Of a DNA stretch of 64,000 bases, positions 21,608-36,200 are shown one piece after another; position 1 is the first letter of the stretch; each line of letters starts with the position of its first letter. The position numbers were made by a program, and so were the translations under genes. Source of the stretch: Trametes villosa (taxonomy: Eukaryota > Basidiomycota > Agaricomycetes > Polyporales > Polyporaceae); NCBI GenBank assembly GCA_002964805.2, contig PUDQ02000033.1, positions 744,001 through 808,000 of the forward strand. Direction: 5' to 3'. The notes under the pieces are model-generated. The model saw only the letters and a program-made list of their open reading frames with translations, ran no database searches and was not told the origin of the DNA.

Positions 21608-23963
21608 ATGAGCGCGCCCGCGACGTTCACCGTGCCCGAGGGCTTCACGCTGCACAAGGAGAACACGTCCGCGATCCTGCTGCCCGCGGCGGGGAACGAC
21701 ACGTTCCTGAACCCGGTGCAGGAGTTCAACCGCGACCTGAGCGTCGCGTGCATCCGCACGTGGGGCGCGCTCGCGAACGCGGAGAAGGAGCGCAAGTGGC
21801 GGCTCGCGGCGGAGCGCCGCGCGAAGAGGGCTGCGGAGGGTGGGGATGGCGGGGGAGGGCATAAGACGAAGAAGCTGAAGAGTGAGTGGTGCGGTTGTAT
21901 GGGGAGGGTGCGCTCATGGGTGCGAGCAGAGGGGGTGTAGCGGAGGGCGACGCGCAGGGTGCTGTGGCTGAGAAGACGGGCGAAGGCGCGGAGGCCTCGA
22001 AGGATGCTACGAAAGCCCACAGCCAACCGGAGGTGAGGTGTCTGTGTCAATACGGTCGGCCGAAAGCTCAAGGAGACATCTTCGGCAGTTCCGGCCTCAC
22101 CAGCATATCATCCTGGAAGCTCTCTCTGCGACCGGTCTACGGTCCATCCGCTATGCGCATGAGATCCCTTCCGTAAAGTTCGCTTGCTTGCACCTGTCGT
22201 ACGGGGGGCCGCGCTTACTCTCATCTTTCTACAGATATGTCATCGCGAATGACTTGTCTCCTGCCGCTGTCGAAGCTATGCGCCGGAACATTGAGCTAAA
22301 TGACCTCCACGAAAAGGAAGAACCCGCACCGGAGGGTAGCGAGGGCAAGCCAAAGATTCGGCCAGCGAAGGTCCGTGTGAACGAAGGCGACGCATGGTAG
22401 GCTCAATTTCCATGCAGCTGTCGGGATACTGAACGGGTCTGGTAGTGCACTAATGTACAACCACCGGAGTGAACGCAACCGCGTGGATGTCGTCGACCTG
22501 GACCCGTACGGCACGGCGGCGCCGTTCATCGACAGCGCGGTGCAGTGCGTCAATGATGGAGGTTGGTTGCAAGTAAGATGTGAATTCGCAGGTCTAACCG
22601 AATCATGCAGGTCTTCTCTGCGTAACATGTACGGACATGTCAGTGCTGGCAACGATCAACTATCCCGAGAAATGGTAGGTCGATTCGACAATTAAATGAG
22701 ATCATCTGAGCTCATTATGATAGCTTCTCAAACTATGGAGGTGCACCGGTCAAGGCAGAATACTGCCATGAAGCGGTACGTGCTCAATGCCTTCGGAGGA
22801 ACGGGGTCCTGATCCATTCTGACAGGCTCTGCGCCTCGTTTTGCACACACTGTCCACCTCTGCAGCGAGGTATGGCCGCTATATCCAGCCCCTTCTGTCA
22901 CTGTCTATCGACTTCTACGTCCGTCTGTTCGTGCGTGTCACCACTTCCCCCATCGAAGTGAAGAAGGCCTTCAGGTATGTTCAGCACGGCATCATCGCAT
23001 CGATGACCTCCACCCCAACTAACGTTGCAGCAAGACTGCTTTGTATCACGTTTGCAGCGGCTGCCAGTCCTTCTACGAGCAGCCCCTCGGGCGGGTGACG
23101 GAGCAAGTCAGCGCTAAGGGCAACACCAGCCTGCACTTCAAAGTCCACTCTGGCCCGCCAGTATCTGAGCGGTGTCCGGAATGTAACTCTGCCCTGCATG
23201 TAAGCGGCTTTGTTGACATTTTTCCCCGCTACCTAACACGTTCCCGATAGGTAGCAGGCCCGATGTGGTCCGGTCCCATCCACGACAAGGAGTTCATCTC
23301 GAGTGTGCTCAGCCATGTGGAGGAGAATGAGGATAAGTACGGGACCTCCGCGAGGATGAAGGGCATGCTCACGGTCGCCAAGGAGGTTCGTCCTATTGCG
23401 CGGTACTCGAGGCAGCCGCTCACTTCGATTGTAGGAGCTCGACCTGCCGTTCTACTTCACGCCCTCGAAAATCGCGAGCCATTTCCACTGCGTGTGCCCG
23501 AGCCTTGACGAGACTGCGTAAGTGCTTAGTTATTCCGATTCCTTGGAGAAGTAACATATCCTCTCTCTTCACGTAGCTCGGCGCTCCTCCATGCAGGTCA
23601 CAAAATCTCGCGTTCGCACGCATGTGCAGGCTCGCTCAAGACCAATGCGACATACGCCGACATTCACGACATCTTCCGCTCATGGGTCAAAACGCATCCG
23701 GTCAGGATGGATAAGGTAGCCGAAAACTCGCCCACCCGCCAACTGCTAGCCAAGGAGCCCAAGTGCGTTCTTCACTATTGATCGGTGTTGCTCGTGCTTA
23801 ATCATACATTAGAACGGAAGCCAACTTCAAGCGGCACCCAGAGTCGGTAACCGCGTCCTCGAAGGTGAAGCTCGTCCGCTACCAGCAAAACCCAACACCG
23901 AACTGGGGACCCGGGGCGAAGCCGGGCGCGAAGCGCAAGCGGGAGCAGGAGGGCGACGAGTGA
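21608..23963 (+). CDS. TRM1: tRNA (guanine26-N2)-dimethyltransferase Trm1
   Basis: Makes m2,2G26 in cytosolic and mitochondrial tRNAs. Starts [20 protein letters not shown]. Landmarks in order: [20 protein letters not shown]-binding [35 protein letters not shown], catalytic [22 protein letters not shown]-like exon, YPEKCFSNYGG (split by introns), [20 protein letters not shown], the zinc-binding CSGC...CPECN and [13 protein letters not shown]. The C-terminus is basic ([16 protein letters not shown]). Many short introns, all consistent with an intact frame. An insertion rich in Lys/Glu at residues ~60-130 separates the first two motifs. Confidence 0.92.
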
Positions 23964-24163
23964 ACAACACGATGACATTCCAGAGCTCGACCGTATTACA
24001 AAGCATGACTCCGAGTGAGAGAGGTATAGAAACACACCCGACCTGCGTGACTAGATATGCTGCTAGATATAAAATAGGGAGCGGGAACCCCATGCGCCGC
24101 GCGCGAGACAGGTGAAAGAGAGAGAGACGCGTAACGACAGAACGAACGCGGGGCGCGGCGCGG

Positions 24164-27100
24164 TTAGCCGAACGGCGACGGCTGGTTCGCGATCCAGGGG
24201 TGCTTGAGGAGGTCCGCGGCAGAGGGACGAAGCTCGTGGTCGAGCTCGAACGTCAGCTCGAGGAAGTCGACGGCTTCCGCAGAGATATCCGGGGGTATCG
24301 TGGGCTTGGCCTTAGCCGATCCGACCTGCGAGGGTTGTCAGCGATCCTGGATCATCTGTGTCCCACCAGCGCATGCAACGTACCTTGAAAATGGCCTGCA
24401 TCTGCGAGAGATGTGGCCATGGGTGCTCTCCCGTGAGCATCTCGACAACCAGACAGCCGACACTCCAGATATCCGCCTTGAAGGTATACGCCGTCTGCTT
24501 GACGACTTCGGGTGCCATCCAGAACACCGAGCCCTGCAGGGAAGGCCTGTGTGCGCGGTTGCCGGGCATCAGATCTGAAATGCCGTTATGTTAGAAGCGG
24601 CTCATAGCATGGAAGGTGGCTGTTATGGCACTTACTGTCCTCCACCTTCTTCGAGATACCGAAGTCCGTAATCTTGATGCCGCCCTTGTTGTCCACGAGC
24701 ATGTTCGCGCCCTTGATGTCGCGGTGGATGATATCACGCTCGTGCAGGTAGTTGAGGCCCAACAGAATCTGCCGGACCCAGTTGCGTACAAGGGGTTCCT
24801 CGAACGCGCCGTAGTTCCTCAGCAGCGAGGTAACGGAGCCTCCCGGAACGTACTCCAGGAAAATGTTCAAGTGGTCGTCATCAATGCAGGAAGCTATACG
24901 CATGGTCAGCGACGGAACCTGTCATAAAGCGAAGACACATACAATGGTACTGGACGATGTTCTCATGCTGCAGGTCGCGCAGAAGCTCGATTTCCCGCTC
25001 GAGCGCGCTGAGCATGGACTTCTTGCGTTCCTCGTTCGGTGCCGAGCCGGTAGGCAGCTCGACTTGCTTGACAGCCATGAGCAGGCCGGTCGCGGCATCC
25101 ATGCCGAGGTAGACCTTTCCGAACGAACCGGCGCCGATGAGGGCGCCCTTGATCCACTTGATCGTGCGTTCACCTGGAAGCTCGCTGTCAGACAAGCACG
25201 GTGGCGTTTCCGTGCATAAATTCGCTCACTGCTCTGAGACGTGATGGCCTTGCCGGGCTCATCGTCATCGGTCGCGGTCTCTTCGCCTTCCTCGTCTTCT
25301 TCCTCTTCCTCGCTTTCCTCCTCCTCCTCTTCCTCGTACGCGAGCTCCTTGATGCTCTCCCGGTCGGCGTTGTCGGGCATGTCCACCTTCGTCCACTCGT
25401 CCGAGTCCCCGGATTTTGCGGCCTCTTGCCTGCTCTCCACCTCCGCGGTGATCTCATCGACCGTCATGAGACTGGCGGTGTCAGAGCGGTCGCGCTTGCT
25501 GCGCAGCTCAGTAATGTAGCTCATCCGTTTCGACGCGGTAGACAGGCGTCTTGACGAGGGAATAGAGCTCTGACTGTCAGACAGGTTGAGCGATTCGGAG
25601 AGCGAATCTGAGGGGAAAACCACCGGAGGTAGCAAATGTGGGCTCGTGGTCTGGCTTGTCGGCGAGGCATCCGGAATAGTGAGGTCGACGGAGTGTCCAT
25701 CGTCGGTAGACAGAGACAACCGCGGCGGCTCCTCGATCTTCGGCGGCTCGACGTCGTAGTCCTGGACCGAGTACGGCGACGGCGCCCTGTCGACCGCGGT
25801 CATCGACGACGCGGACATGGACGCGCGCGGGGACGCGGTGCGCTGCGAGCCGAGCGTGCTCACGCTGAAGCGCGACTGCGAAGGCATGTTGAACGAGACG
25901 ATGCTGTCGCGCCGGCCGGGCACGCCGCTCTGGCGCATCATGCTTTGGCGGCGCGTCCGCTCGAGCACCTTCTTCTCCGTGAACGGGAAGTACTCCGCGA
26001 GGTGCGTCGTGATGAGCTCGCTCGGCGGGCGCTGCCCGAAGAAGTTGCGCAGCTTCGACGGGCCCTTGAGCAGGCTCTTCGTCGGGCTCGCCGCCGTCGC
26101 CTGCGCCTCGGGCTCGGCCGCGCCAGGCTTGGGCGGGGGAAGCGGGACGCCGAGGCCGCTGAGGATGCTCACGGAGCTGGCGCGCTTCATCGCCTTGGTG
26201 TACACCGGAGGCTCTGCGGCCAGCGCCCTGTCGAGCGGGTCTTCGTCGTCGTCTGAGGTCGTGACTGTCAGAGAGGGCGATGTGTTCGCGCGCCTCATCC
26301 GCAGTGTCTTCCGCAGTGTCAAACCGTGCTCGCGCGCAGGATCGTCTGGTGATTTGTGGCACAACTCCATGATCTCTGCCTCGCTGAGCGGACTCCCTGA
26401 AGAGCATGGTGAGGATCACTACAAAGCTATGTTGCAGAACGGTACACGTACGGATGACATCCGCCTGGCCCAGCTCGGAGAACGCTCCCCAGCCATCGAC
26501 GCTGAGCCCGCCGTCGTCGGACTCGACGGACTCGGAGCTGTCCGGGCCGAGTTTGCCAAATTTCTTGAGCGCCTTTGTGAGGACCTCGACGCCACCGGAG
26601 CAATCGGCGACGTTTAGGGTCGTGGTCTTGCCTTCCTCGGGGAGCGTGAACTTTATCAGCTTGCGGCGCAGGTCGTCAAGTGAAGGATTGCTTCGAGAAG
26701 GCGTGCCTGGCCGGAAGTCCGGCGCGCCCAGATTGCGGTATGCGTCTCGTCGTGACACGAACGACTCCGCGATAGGGGACAGCCCGTGCGCCTGCTGCAG
26801 CTGCGAGCTCGCGTATGGATGGGGGCCATTGCCCGTGCGTGGCCGGGGCAGGGGTTTGTTCGTGTTCTCGGAGGTGGGCGTAGAGCCGGAATACGAGCTA
26901 TTCCGCGAGTGCTCGGAGGCTGTACGACTGGCGTTGCGGACCGGCGGCTGTGAAGGAGGGAACGGCACCGGCAGCGGGGATGTTGAGCGACTGGGCCCCC
27001 GGTTCCCCTGTCTAGGATCCGAAGGCAGGCCGTAGCCCTGCCAACTGGGCCCTTGGGTCTGGGAGGACGGCGTGAGCAACCCAGCCTGCGGCAGGGCAAG

Positions 27101-27964
27101 CGGTGCGTCTGGGAGGGTAGGCGTGCGTCTTCCAGACGTGCTCGGCGTGCTGGGCCCGTGGTGGAGGTTCCGGGGTGTGCGGGCGATCGGGGGCAAGGGT
27201 GGCTGGCCTCGAGGTGGAGGGGGAAGGGGAGGCAGGTTCGTGCGGCTATGTGCAGTCGTGGGCGTACCGTGTGTAGTCGCGCTATTTGGCTGCAATGGCA
27301 ACGGCCGCATGGTAGAGTTGAGGCGGGCGGAGTCCTGGCCGTCGCGTACCAGGCGGGGCAGGTCTGGCGATCCCCCGTTCGGGGGGAGGTGCAGCGGCGC
27401 GGGTCGGGCGGACTCGAGCCGCCGCGCGCCAGTGCGAGTTGCTACCCCATGATCGCTGGACACACTGGAGGTGCGGCTGTGGTCGATGGCGCGGGGCCGG
27501 TTGAGGATGGACGTGAGCGCGCTGCTGGCGGAGCACCGCTGCCGTAGGTGCTTCACGCCGTTGAGGATGCGGACCCGGTCCCCGACGCTGGACATGCCCA
27601 TCTCCTTCAGGATCATCTGGTCGAGTTCGAGCAGGACATCGCCCCGGATGTCGTTCGCCCTAAACGTTGCGGCCTGGTGCCCGCACTTGATCTCCGATAA
27701 CCATACAGCGACATGCGCGTCGGACCAGGAGCGCAGGAAGTCCGGGTAGGGCATCCCGGGTGGAGGCTCCAGTGCATGATTGGGGTGGGCGGACGTGGGC
27801 GTTCCTGAGAGGGAGCCGTTTAAGTTAACATTGACACGGGAGAGCTGGGGCTGCTGCAACGAGATGGGGGTGGCGGGGGAGGACGGCGAGGAGGCCCTCG
27901 AGGTTGGCTGGGACGCGTCTTCCAGCGCCTGGAGGTTGCTTGAGCTGGCCACTGCCACAGACAT
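24164..27964 (-). CDS. STE11: MAPKKK Ste11 (SAM, RA and kinase domains)
   Basis: Mitogen-activated protein kinase kinase kinase of the pheromone/filamentation/stress cascades. Start 27964 ([12 protein letters not shown]), stop TAA at 24164. Residues ~70-145 form a SAM domain ([19 protein letters not shown]...[12 protein letters not shown]). A Pro/Ser-rich linker follows, then an RA-like domain ([18 protein letters not shown]...). One intron follows VIR; the next exon starts [11 protein letters not shown]. After an acidic Ser-rich region comes the kinase: [49 protein letters not shown], ending ANQPSPFG. Domain order equals yeast Ste11. Head-to-head with the glucan synthase gene. Confidence 0.93.
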
Positions 27965-30205
27965 CTATGATAGCGTTTGAGAGCAATCCGAGGGGCACCT
28001 GGGTTCGTTGAGAGTCGTTACGGGGAACGGAGATAGTCGAGGATGGAGGGACCAAGCTCGTCGACCGGCGCGCGTTTAACTTCTCATAGACCTGTATGAG
28101 GGGAGCAGCTCGAACCCAGTAGCAGCGTTGAGCAAGAACAGACTCGACGAGGCGGAAGCTGAGGCGAAGACAAAGAAGAAGGTAGATATGAACACCGAGC
28201 GGAAGGGGACGGGGCAAGAGAGCGAGGGCTGGAAGGTGAGAACAACGATGAGCTCCGCGACCGCAACGACCACCCACCCGTCCAATGGGCGCGCACCCGC
28301 AAGCGCCCGCCGCGATCACCTGGGGATGGATTCGCGCGTGCCTTGCTCTTCCCCGGTCCTCCACCTCGTCCAGCCGATCCTCCAGCAGAACTCACGACGA
28401 TGACCTCGACGATAGAGTGGCCATCTGCTCGCACATCTCTTCTATGACAGCAGCTCACCCTGTGAGCGTGTCCCGCGCTGTGCACTCTGTCTGGCATCCC
28501 GCATCCGCGTGCCTGGAGGCACCCAAACGCGTTACAATGTGGCCTCGACGTCGGCGTAATGGATTCTAACACTGACAGCTCTGATGCCCTCCGTCCGCGT
28601 CTTCTCCGACTCGGGACGCTCCCGCGGCTCTGCGCCGCTATAAGTACTTGGCATTCCGTACACCCAAACCTCCGATGCCCTGCTTTCCAGTGCCGACAGA
28701 AGCACGGACATTAATGGCCACTCCTGACACAGCAAAGCATGGGCGCGTGCTATGTATAAAACATTCCGAATGCGCCAGAGCTTCTCGAGCCGGCCCGCAA
28801 TCACCACCATGTGAGTGCAAAGGTGTAGATTCGGTCGACGAGTGCTGCGCTCGTTGACTTAGAGTTACTTCGCTCACACGGCAGTTATGGCGGCCATGCA
28901 ATTCAGCAAACGCTGCCAACCCATACGCCTCCGTATCTCAGCGTAGTCACTGCGCTACTGGCAGCAAAGTATGTTGATCAATCACGCCCACACGTACATC
29001 AGGGATGTCTGTCACGAATATTCCAGGCTCTAGCGTTTCGTATGACGAATGCGCTGCCACGATACGGATAAGACGGCGCTTCTCCAGACAGAAGCCTCTT
29101 TGCCTGAAGCGCCTCGTCCGCATAACAGAAGCTTACCTCGATAGCGTGTACGCCGGGGAAGCATAGAATCGCTTCCCGCCGCCAAACGAAGTCGCATACT
29201 GGTGCGCCCAACATCGCCGCCCGTTCGCCATGCTATGACGGATATGATTACTTGGATTGGACGTTGAACGGCCGTTGAGACACCATGCCAATCAAGCCGA
29301 GTGCTGAACAAGTTCGCCATGATTGGTGCCGGACTGGATATGCTGAGGTCAACGCGCGCGCGATGCATCCCGCTGTTCGGATGGAATCCTGTGGCACCGA
29401 CCGCGGGGCTGAGAGGCCAAGATGCCGTCCGTTCCTGGCGGTGCATTCAACAGCACGCACAAGTGCGGCGATCAGCACAAACGTTGAGCCGTATCGGACT
29501 CCATGATTTCTCGATTTCTGAGCCGTCGGCGAGCCCGGGCGCCGGCGCGCGTTGCTACAACACTCTTTTCGCCTTGCACACGCGTTGTAACGAGGTTGAC
29601 GGGAAGCCAATAGGGCCCTCGCTCGCGCGGTAGGAGCACGCAACGAACTGCCAGGAGGACGGGTGACATTGGATGGGCGAGGACAAGGTGCAGACACTGG
29701 GCGGCTCGCGTATTTCGCGACAGCGAGTGCCTGCCAACGGGGGCAGGAAAGGCCATATATGGGCGCTGGCGTGCAAAACCACAAGTATAAACTGCGCGGA
29801 AAGGCCGAGAAGGGGGAAGATAAGGCCGAAGACGGGGCAGGAAAAACGTTAGAATGGGTAAAGTGGCAATTTGGAGGAGACGCTGGGTCGCGGCATCTGG
29901 ACCCCGGCGTCGGAGCCAACTAAATAAAACGAGGCTTTTGCCGGAGGCCTTGGCCTGCTTTCCTCTCCTCCCAGCTCTCCCTCCCGTTCGACCCAACGGT
30001 CGCCGTCTTCCTTCCCTCCTCCACCTCCACGTCTCGTTCGCGGATTCCCCGGCAGGATATTCGTCCCTTCCTCTCTTTACCCTACCTACCGCCATCTGCT
30101 TTTCCCCTCCTCCGAGGACGGACTAATCTCTCACCCCCGTCACCCTTTCCTGCCGCGACGACGACAACCCTCCTGTAACACCCCTCCCCGCTGCTTCTGC
30201 CCGCC
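27965..30205. promoter_or_regulatory. 2.2-kb divergent intergenic region STE11 / alpha-glucan synthase
   Basis: By far the longest gene-free stretch of the window outside the retroelement zone. Short ORFs on both strands show no family resemblance. Features seen: CCATATATGG at about 29754-29763, CTAAATAAAACG at about 29921-29932 (TATA-like), and a pyrimidine-rich run from about 29955 to 30190 leading into the AGS start. I see no transposon remnant by eye. Confidence 0.5.
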
Positions 30206-33200
30206 ATGTGGGTGCGGACAGCGCTGATATCTCTGCTGGCACTTGCCCAGTGGGGCACTGCTGCTCCCTATCGGGAGGACCTCGTTGACTACAACATTAA
30301 CACCAACCAAAACGCCCAGTCACCACTCGACTACTCGACCCCCAAACGCGCCAAATATACCGACTCTCCTGACAACTGGCGCGAGATCCCGTTCTATACC
30401 ATCCTCTTGGACAAGTTCGCCGATGGCGACCCGTCCAACAACGACTACTTCGGGACGATGTACGAGTGGGACTGGCGGGAGACGCAGCTGCGCTTCGGTG
30501 GTGATCTCAAGGGTTTGGTGTCGAAGTTGGACTATATTCAGGGAATGGGCATGAAGGGTATCTTTATCTCGGGAACTCCGTTCATCAACATGCTATGGCA
30601 AGCGGACAGTACGCATTTCCCTTCACCTGCTGCGCGCCTTCCCAGCTCACGCGTCGTGATGCACAGGTTATTCGCCGCTGGACTTCACCGTGCTCGACCC
30701 TCACTGGGGCACCCTGGCTGACTGGCAGTCGACTATTGACGAGATTCACTCTCGTGGCATGTACTTCATGGCGGATTTCACGGTCGGTACTATGGCAGAT
30801 CTCATCGGGTTCAAGGGGTACGTCTGGCTTCCACTTTGCAAGCGCGGAGTGCTAACGCCGCCACAGTCATCTTAACGAGTCGACTCCGTTCGACCTCAAC
30901 GAGTACGACGGTGTCTGGAAGGACCCGACGATCAAGCCCTGGGACTTCAACGAGTACAAGGACTTCAACGTATGCGATCTATCTTTTTTGACAGCTGTCG
31001 CTCCGCAATTCTGATGCCGTGGCGTTTTCCCAGATCGACAACACCTACAACGAATCTTGCAAGCTGCCCACCTTCTGGTCCGACGACGGTGTCATTCAGG
31101 ACATCGGCCGCACCACGGGCTGCAGGAACTCGGACTTCGACCAGTACGGTGACATGGAGGCTTTCGGTGTCCATCCCGACTGGCAGCGCCAGCTTGCGAA
31201 GTTCGCTTCCGTCCAAGATCGTCTCCGGGAGTGGAAGCCGTCTGTCATGGCTAAGCTCAAGGTTTTCTCCTGTCTCGCTATCACCGCGCTCGACATAGAC
31301 GCCATCCGTATCGACAAGTCGACCCAAGTCACCGTAGACGCTCTCGCGGACTGGGCGTCCAGCACTCGTGCCTGCGCAGCGAAGCTCGGGAAGAACAACT
31401 TCTACATCCCCGGTGAGGTTACGGGTGGTGACACTTTCGGTGCCATCTACTTGTGAGTGCGGTTAATATTGTTGACACGCCGGCGATCCTGACCCGTTAT
31501 CAGCGGACGTGGTCGTACTCCCACCCAGAAGCCCCTCGGCTTCCTCCAGGCCGCGAACGTGACTGCGAACATGGACCAGTACTTCCTCCGCGACGCCCCC
31601 CTCAACGCGCTCGATGGTGCTGCATTCCACTACTCGACCTACCGTTCCCTCAGTCGTTTCCTCGGCATGGACGGTAACCTCCAGGTCGCGTTCGACGTCG
31701 ACACCAACTTCATCACCGCCTGGAACGAGATGTTCGTCAACGACGACTTCCTGAACCCTCACACCGGTGCTGTCGACCCTAGGCACATGTTCGGCACGAG
31801 TAACTTCGATGTCTTCCGCTGGCCTAGCTTGGAGAACGGCACGCAGCGCAGCGTGTTGGGCACGTTTATCACGAACTTGATCATGCCCGGTGTACCCTTG
31901 GTAGGTGTTTGCACGGCTTGCTGATTGGGGATGTCGACTGACGATGACTACAGTACTTCTACGGAGAGGAACAGAACTTCTATCTCTTTGATACCGGTGC
32001 TTCCAACTATCTCTACGGGTATGTTAATACCTTCGCTGTCAATCTTCGCATTGTTGATTCCTTCTCGTAGTCGTCAAGCCATGATCAGTAACAAGGCATG
32101 GCAACGCCACGGTTGCTACTCCCTCGGGTCGGACCAGTACTTCAACATGCCCATGGGCAAGGCCCTCCTTGGCTGCCACGACGACTGGAACTCTCTGGAC
32201 CACTTCGACCCTACCACGGACACGCGCCGCATCTTCGCGCACTTCCTGGCCCTGCGTACCCAGTTTGCCTCGCTCCAGGACGGTTTCAACCTGGTGCAGC
32301 GTGGTAACTGGACATACTACATCTCGCGGCCCGGTTCGAACGGGACGCTCACTGAGATGGGCCTGTGGTCTGCCTCGCGCGCCCCCATCGACGGCGTCCA
32401 GAAGCTCACCGGGAACACCGACCAGGTCTGGCTGCTCTATACGAACGAGAACCAGACGAAGACGTGGTCGTACGACTGCAAGGGCCCCCTGTGGATCTCC
32501 TCGCCTTTCCAGAGCGGAACGAACGTGCGCAACCTGTTCTACCCTTACGAGAACTACACGCTCTCCGACTCCGGGTCGTCCTACTTCAACGACAGCAAGG
32601 CGCCGTGGTACGGTTGTCTGGACTCGTTCACGATGGACCCGCTGGGCTTCAAGGCGCTTGTTCCCGCCGATCAGTGGGTCGCTCCTCCGCCGATGCTCAC
32701 TCGCTTCCTTCCCGGGCACGACGCGCGCATCCTCGTTGAGAAGGGCCAGACGAACGCGACGACTCAGGATATTTTCCTGGAGTACAGCACGCCGATGGTC
32801 TGTGACTCTATCACGAAGGCGATGAGCTTCACTATGGTCGGCGGCGGCTCGGCTCCCACCGTAACCAACGCCAAGTGTCAAGCACTCACTAACGTGCCGG
32901 CACCTCGCATACCTGGCGTGTCGGTGTCGCGGTACCAGTGGCAGGGCACGCTCACGAACTTCCCGGACGGCATCCTGCAGATCACGATCAAGAACGCGCA
33001 GACGCAAGATGGCGTGTCCACGAACGTAAGCCGCTTCTCATCCTATTAAGGTTATCCCAGGGTGACTGACGGCGATCCCTTCGTTTAGACTACGGATCAC
33101 CTTCTGCTCCGCAAGGGAACGGCAGACAACGTGATGGTCTTCCCCGAGTCCGACTACGACGCTTCTGCGTTCAGCGTGTCGGGCGGGACGTACACGTTCA

Positions 33201-36200
33201 CGCACAAGGCGCTGGGCGCGGACATGTTCCGCTACTCTGCGAACTTCGGGCGCAACTGGACGTCGTGGCAGAAGTACGAGGACACTACGACGATGGACGC
33301 CAAGCTCTTCCAGGACTCTGGGAACTTCTGGCAGGGCGACCACGTCATGGTGCAGTGTGAGTGCCGCCGCGATACACGTCTTTTAGTCCCGCTTTGTTGA
33401 CCTCTTCTCTAGACTGGAGTGACCTCGCCAAGTCGGCGAGCGTCGTCGTGCACGCAGACAGCGGATACAAGGCTCCTCGTCGCGTTCCTCAGCTCCTCGC
33501 TCGTGGTCCGTTCAACGAGTGGGGCTTCGACAGGGGTATCACCGCCGACATGACGCACAACGACGACGGCAAGTGGGAGCTCGAGATCATGGCGAGCTGG
33601 CCGACCTACGTTCAGCTCAACGTGTTCGGGTACGACAACTACTACTACGGTGACAGCGACGGCGATGGTGTCCTTGACCGTCTGCCTCCCAACACCGCTG
33701 CGCCGAACTACCTGAACCTGTCGGCTCCTCCCAAGCCTCATCTGGCGTGGGCTCTTGTCGTCGACGACGCTACGATGACCTGGTCTCTCGAGCCCCGTGG
33801 CGAGTCGATCATTGGTGCTATCACGTACGCGCTCCTGCTCTCCATCCCCCTCATCACTGGTGCTCTCGCCGTCGTCATCTTCATGTGGTCGTTCTACGGC
33901 ATCAAGTACAACAAGTGGGGTGTCAAGCCGAACAAGGATCACAGCAACTACTTCCCGATCCTCGGCAGCCTGGGCAACAAGTCGTCCACGAACGTCAAGG
34001 ACCCCACGCCGTTCTCCGAGAAGGTCTTCGGGCACCACAAGCACCAGGAGATCATCGGCTGGCCGGAGGACAAGGACAAGCGCCGCACGGTGCTGATCGC
34101 CACGCTCGAGTACGAGATCATCGACTGGAAGCTCAAGGTCAAGATTGGTGGTCTCGGTGTCATGTCGAGTTTGATGGGCAAGGCCATGACGGACGTCGAC
34201 CTCATCTGGGTCATTCCGAAGGTCAAGGATCTCGAGTACCCCCCTGGCGAGCCTGCGGACCCCATCGAGGTTATCATCTTCGGCGAGCCCTACCTCATCG
34301 AGGTTGAGACCCACGTCCTGGACAACATCACCTACGTCATCCTCGACAGCCCCGTCTTCCGCGCGCAGACGAAGTCGGACCCGTACCCCGCTCGCATGGA
34401 CGACCTCAGCTCCGCTATTTTCTACTCGACGTGGAACCAGGCGATCGCCGCGACCGTCCGTCGCTTCCCGCACATCGACATCTACCACGTCAACGACTAC
34501 CACGGTGCGCTCGCCCCGATCTACCTGCTCCCGAAGGTCCTCCCCGTCTGTCTCTCGCTCCACAACGCCGAGTTCCAGGGTCTCTGGCCGCTGCGTACCA
34601 AGGAGGAGATGAAGGAGGTCTGCTCGGCGTTCAACATCAGCAAGGAGCATTGCACGAAGTACGTCCAGTTCGGTAACACGTTCAACTTGCTCCACGCCGC
34701 GGCCTCCTTCATCTCGGTCCACCAAAAGAGTATCGGTGTCGCCGGTGTCTCGGACAAGTACGGCAAGCGCTCCTGGGCTCGTTACCCCGCCCTGTGGACT
34801 CTCAAGCACGTCGACTCTCTGCCTAACCCGGATCCTACGGATATTGCGGCGCTGGACGAGAACCCGATCGCGGTTCGCAACATCCAGATCGACCAGGCTG
34901 CTGAGGCGGAGCGTCCGGAGCACAAGCGCCAGGCGCAAGAGTGGGCTGGTATCAAGCAAGACCCGAACGCCGACCTGTTCGTGTTCGTCGGTCGTTGGTC
35001 TAAGCAGAAGGGTGTCGACCTGATCGCCGATGTCATGCCTTCGCTGTAAGTTTCTTTGACAGTGCAAGATGTGAGTTGTAACTGACAGCTCTACAGGCTC
35101 GAGAAGCGCCCTTCCATCCAGCTCATCACCGTCGGCCCCGTTATTGATCTGTACGGTCGCTTTGCCGCCGAGAAGCTCGCGCGCCTCATGGAGATGTACC
35201 CCGACCGTGTGTACTCCAAGCCGGAGTTCACTGCCCTGCCGCCGTACCTGTTCAGCGGTGCCGACTTCGCTCTGATTCCCTCTCGTGATGAGCCCTTCGG
35301 TCTCGTCGCCGTCGAGTTCGGTCGTAAGGGCGCGCTCGGTGTTGGTAGTCGTCTTGGTGGTCTTGGTCTGATGCCTGGTTGGGTGCGTATTTCATCGTGA
35401 TATGTCGCAGGGCTATGTTGCTGACATCGTGTTGCAGTGGTTCCCTGTCGAGTCGACGTCAACGGAGCACATGATGTCTCAGCTCACGAAGACGATCAAG
35501 ATGGCACTCAAGTCCTCGGAGGAAGAGCGGGCTATGCTGCGTGCGCGGTCCGCCGTCCAGCGTTTCCCGGTCGTCGAGTGGCGCCAGCGTACGGAGGACT
35601 TCCACAAGCGTAGTATCAACGCAAGTCGCACGATCGCGGGCCCGAACGCCTGGAGGCCGTCCGACGCGCAGTTCAACCCCACTGGCCACAACCTGCACGA
35701 GACCACGGACTGGAATCCCGAGTTCCAAGCCTACCCGTCGCAGCCCGACTGGGACAGCCGGAGCATGGTTGAGAGCCCGAGAATCAGCGCCCCTGGCTCG
35801 CCGGGGCAGTGGAGCGTGGACACGTACACTCCTGGCACGGCTGACCCCCACCTCACGGCGCCCCGCCTCCTTCCGGACGGGCGCCGCGGCTCTGTCAGCA
35901 CGGACATCTCTGACAACGAGGGCGACTACTTCACCAGCCAGCCCAGCCCCGGCGGTACCCCCGGCACTCCTGGAGCTGGAGAGACTCGTCAGGACTTCGG
36001 CAACTTCTTGGAGCGCGCTAACAAGACCATCGCTCGCGACCAGAAGCATGCGCCTGATCCATTCTTGGACCCCGCGCCGTCGCGGCCGTTCGGTGCTCAC
36101 TCGCGTGTCTCGTCTGTGGAGTCTATCGCGTCTATCGTCGACGAGAAGCAGAACTCGCCGCTCAACAAGGCCATCGCTTCGGTATGTGGTTCGCTGATCC

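Noticed and set aside
33409..35067. 552-aa minus-strand ORF
   Set aside because: Antisense mirror of the largest AGS exon; no family resemblance.
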